Origin: Muribaculaceae bacterium
GTDB lineage: Bacteria; Bacteroidota; Bacteroidia; Bacteroidales; Muribaculaceae
DNA length: 15,897 nt
Direction: 5' to 3'
Assembly (NCBI GenBank): GCA_029052265.1
Contig: JAIDJJ010000330.1
Span: 1 to 15,897, forward strand
The number at the start of each line of letters is the position of its first letter. Position 1 is the first letter of the stretch. The position numbers and the translations under genes were made by a program. Below, piece after piece: positions 14,762 through 15,897 of the stretch. A model generated the notes under the pieces. The model did not search any database. It was given only the letters and a program-made list of their open reading frames with translations, and was not told where the DNA came from.

Positions 14762-15897
14762 TTAGACGGTATAATTTGTTTCAGAACCCTCTTTATTCTG
14801 GTAAACCGAAGGAAGTATTCCAAATTCTTCCTTAAAATACTTGCTGAACACTTTCGGACTGTTGAACCCGGTTCGATAAGCTATTTCCGACACGTTGAGC
14901 TGACTTTCCCGCAAAAGCTGTGCGGCACGCTTCAGCCTGATCACGCGGATAAACTCGATCGGTGTTTTCCCTGTGATCTGTTTAATCTTTTTGTATAGCC
15001 TCACCCTGCTCATCCCGAGACTCTCGCTCAATTCCTCTACCGATAATTCAGAACTGTCAAGATGATCTGATACATACTTTACAGCCTTTTCTATCAGTTG
15101 CTCGTCAAGAGGCGTGATCTTGATGGCTTCCGGCTCAGGATCTATCAAACTGCGTTTCGCACCCTTTGCCGTGAGTTCCACAAGCCGTTTCATACGAAGT
15201 CTCAAAACGTCGATATTAAACGGTTTGGTGATATAGTCGTCTGCACCAAGAGTGAGTCCTTCAAGTTTCACTCCAAGATCATGTTTGGCTGTCAGGATTA
15301 TTACGGGAATAGAGACTGTCGTCTTTTGTGCTTTAAGGTTTCTGCACAATTCAATACCGTCCATACCCGGCATCATAAGATCTGTCAGTATAATGGAAGG
15401 AGTGACATTTTCTATGACCTTGAGGGCTTCGTTTCCGTCAGACGCCGTGATGATGTCAAAATCTTTTTCAAGCTCAAACTTCAGCATCTCCGACATATCA
15501 GGATTATCATCGACAACCAAAGCCACCGGTTTCAGCTGAGAATTGTGCTCTTTGGATTTCTCAGAATTTTCAAAAACCGTATCTTCTTGTAATTCATTTT
15601 TTTCCATTTCCGATATTTCATTTACCACCGGAATGTCTGACTTAGACGGCTGCTCTACATGACGTATCGGGATATCTATTATGAACACACTGCCCGCGTC
15701 GATATTGTCGGTTACTCGGATTGTGCCGTCATGGAGTTTCACATAATCATTCACCATGCTCAGCCCGATACCGCTTCCCATGTGCGGATGGGATTCCCCG
15801 TTATCATACACTTGATAAAAACGCTCGAATATATGCGGTTTGTCCTTGTCTTTTATCCCTATGCCTGTATCTGCTATCTTGATACGTAACATAGGAT
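14762..15897 (-). CDS. Hybrid two-component system regulator (HTCS), C-terminal part
   Basis: Only the C-terminal 376 residues or so are in the window. The reading frame stays open through the right edge, so the apparent Met at 15892 is internal, not the start. Visible in order (numbered from that Met) are the end of a histidine-kinase ATPase domain (DTGIGI at 8-13, F-box FERFY at 22-26, G2 box GSGIGL at 39-44), a charged linker (about 80-120), a receiver domain (acidic Asp128-Asp129, phospho-acceptor Asp171 in LTDLMMPGMDG, Lys223 in ITKPFN) and an AraC-type double helix-turn-helix (about 262-363). Kinase, receiver and AraC output in one chain define the HTCS class, inner-membrane proteins that sense an oligosaccharide in the periplasm and activate their adjacent PUL. 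The periplasmic sensor, transmembrane helix and phospho-accepting His lie beyond the window. It is transcribed in the same direction as the GH31-GH2-GH3 genes, 213 bp upstream of GH31. Confidence 0.95.
   Translation of the reverse strand, partial: PMLRIKIADTGIGIKDKDKPHIFERFYQVYDNGESHPHMGSGIGLSMVNDYVKLHDGTIRVTDNIDAGSVFIIDIPIRHVEQPSKSDIPVVNEISEMEKNELQEDTVFENSEKSKEHNSQLKPVALVVDDNPDMSEMLKFELEKDFDIITASDGNEALKVIENVTPSIILTDLMMPGMDGIELCRNLKAQKTTVSIPVIILTAKHDLGVKLEGLTLGADDYITKPFNIDVLRLRMKRLVELTAKGAKRSLIDPEPEAIKITPLDEQLIEKAVKYVSDHLDSSELSVEELSESLGMSRVRLYKKIKQITGKTPIEFIRVIRLKRAAQLLRESQLNVSEIAYRTGFNSPKVFSKYFKEEFGILPSVYQNKEGSETNYTV

Noticed and set aside
15098..15592. A 164-codon open frame on the plus strand inside the HTCS gene.
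   Set aside because: It lies opposite clear receiver and AraC coding sequence, and its translation has no family features. It is a shadow of the real gene.
14762..15892. Reading the regulator as a complete 376-residue response regulator starting at 15892.
   Set aside because: The visible N terminus is the middle of a histidine-kinase ATPase domain (DTGIGI directly follows), and the frame is open to the window edge. The gene is truncated by the window, not short.

Overview
The window looks like chromosomal DNA of a gut-type member of the Bacteroidales. The evidence is a SusC/SusD pair, a hybrid two-component regulator, Bacteroidota-style -7 boxes (TAnnTTTG) in front of several genes, and no Shine-Dalgarno-like leaders. 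Muribaculaceae or Prevotellaceae would fit the protein style, but the family cannot be fixed from the sequence alone. The locus is a complete-looking polysaccharide utilisation locus (PUL), cut at its right edge inside the regulator.

Layout. Positions 1-484 are an AT-rich control region. On the plus strand follow susC (485-3766), susD (3791-5551), a terminator (5777-5813), a second long hairpin (5836-5880) and a small secreted SGNH hydrolase (5983-6687). A near-perfect bidirectional terminator (6727-6762) separates these from a convergent minus-strand cluster. Read in the direction of transcription, that cluster is: the C-terminal part of a hybrid two-component system (HTCS, 15897-14762), a GH31 alpha-xylosidase-type lipoprotein with a PA14 insert (14548-11666), a GH2 beta-galactosidase (11587-9077) and a GH3 beta-glucosidase (9055-6803).

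How the genes fit together (inference). GH31 with PA14, GH2 and GH3 is the exo-enzyme set known from xyloglucan loci such as that of Bacteroides ovatus. GH2 would remove side-chain galactose, GH31 the exposed alpha-1,6-xylose, and GH3 the unmasked backbone glucose. The SGNH hydrolase could remove O-acetyl groups, which in dicot xyloglucan sit on galactose. SusC/SusD would import the oligosaccharides, and the HTCS would sense a product and switch the locus on. No endo-xyloglucanase (GH5, GH9, GH12, GH16 or GH74) and no separate surface glycan-binding protein are present, so within this window the locus looks built to scavenge oligosaccharides made elsewhere.

The least ordinary feature is in the control region. 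A perfect 16-bp inverted repeat (6-21 and 456-471) brackets the whole susC promoter region, with the right copy only 13 bp from the susC start. This is the geometry of a phase-variable invertible promoter, although no recombinase is visible. A second point is the GH31 leader, which can form two mutually exclusive hairpins ahead of a seven-base T run.
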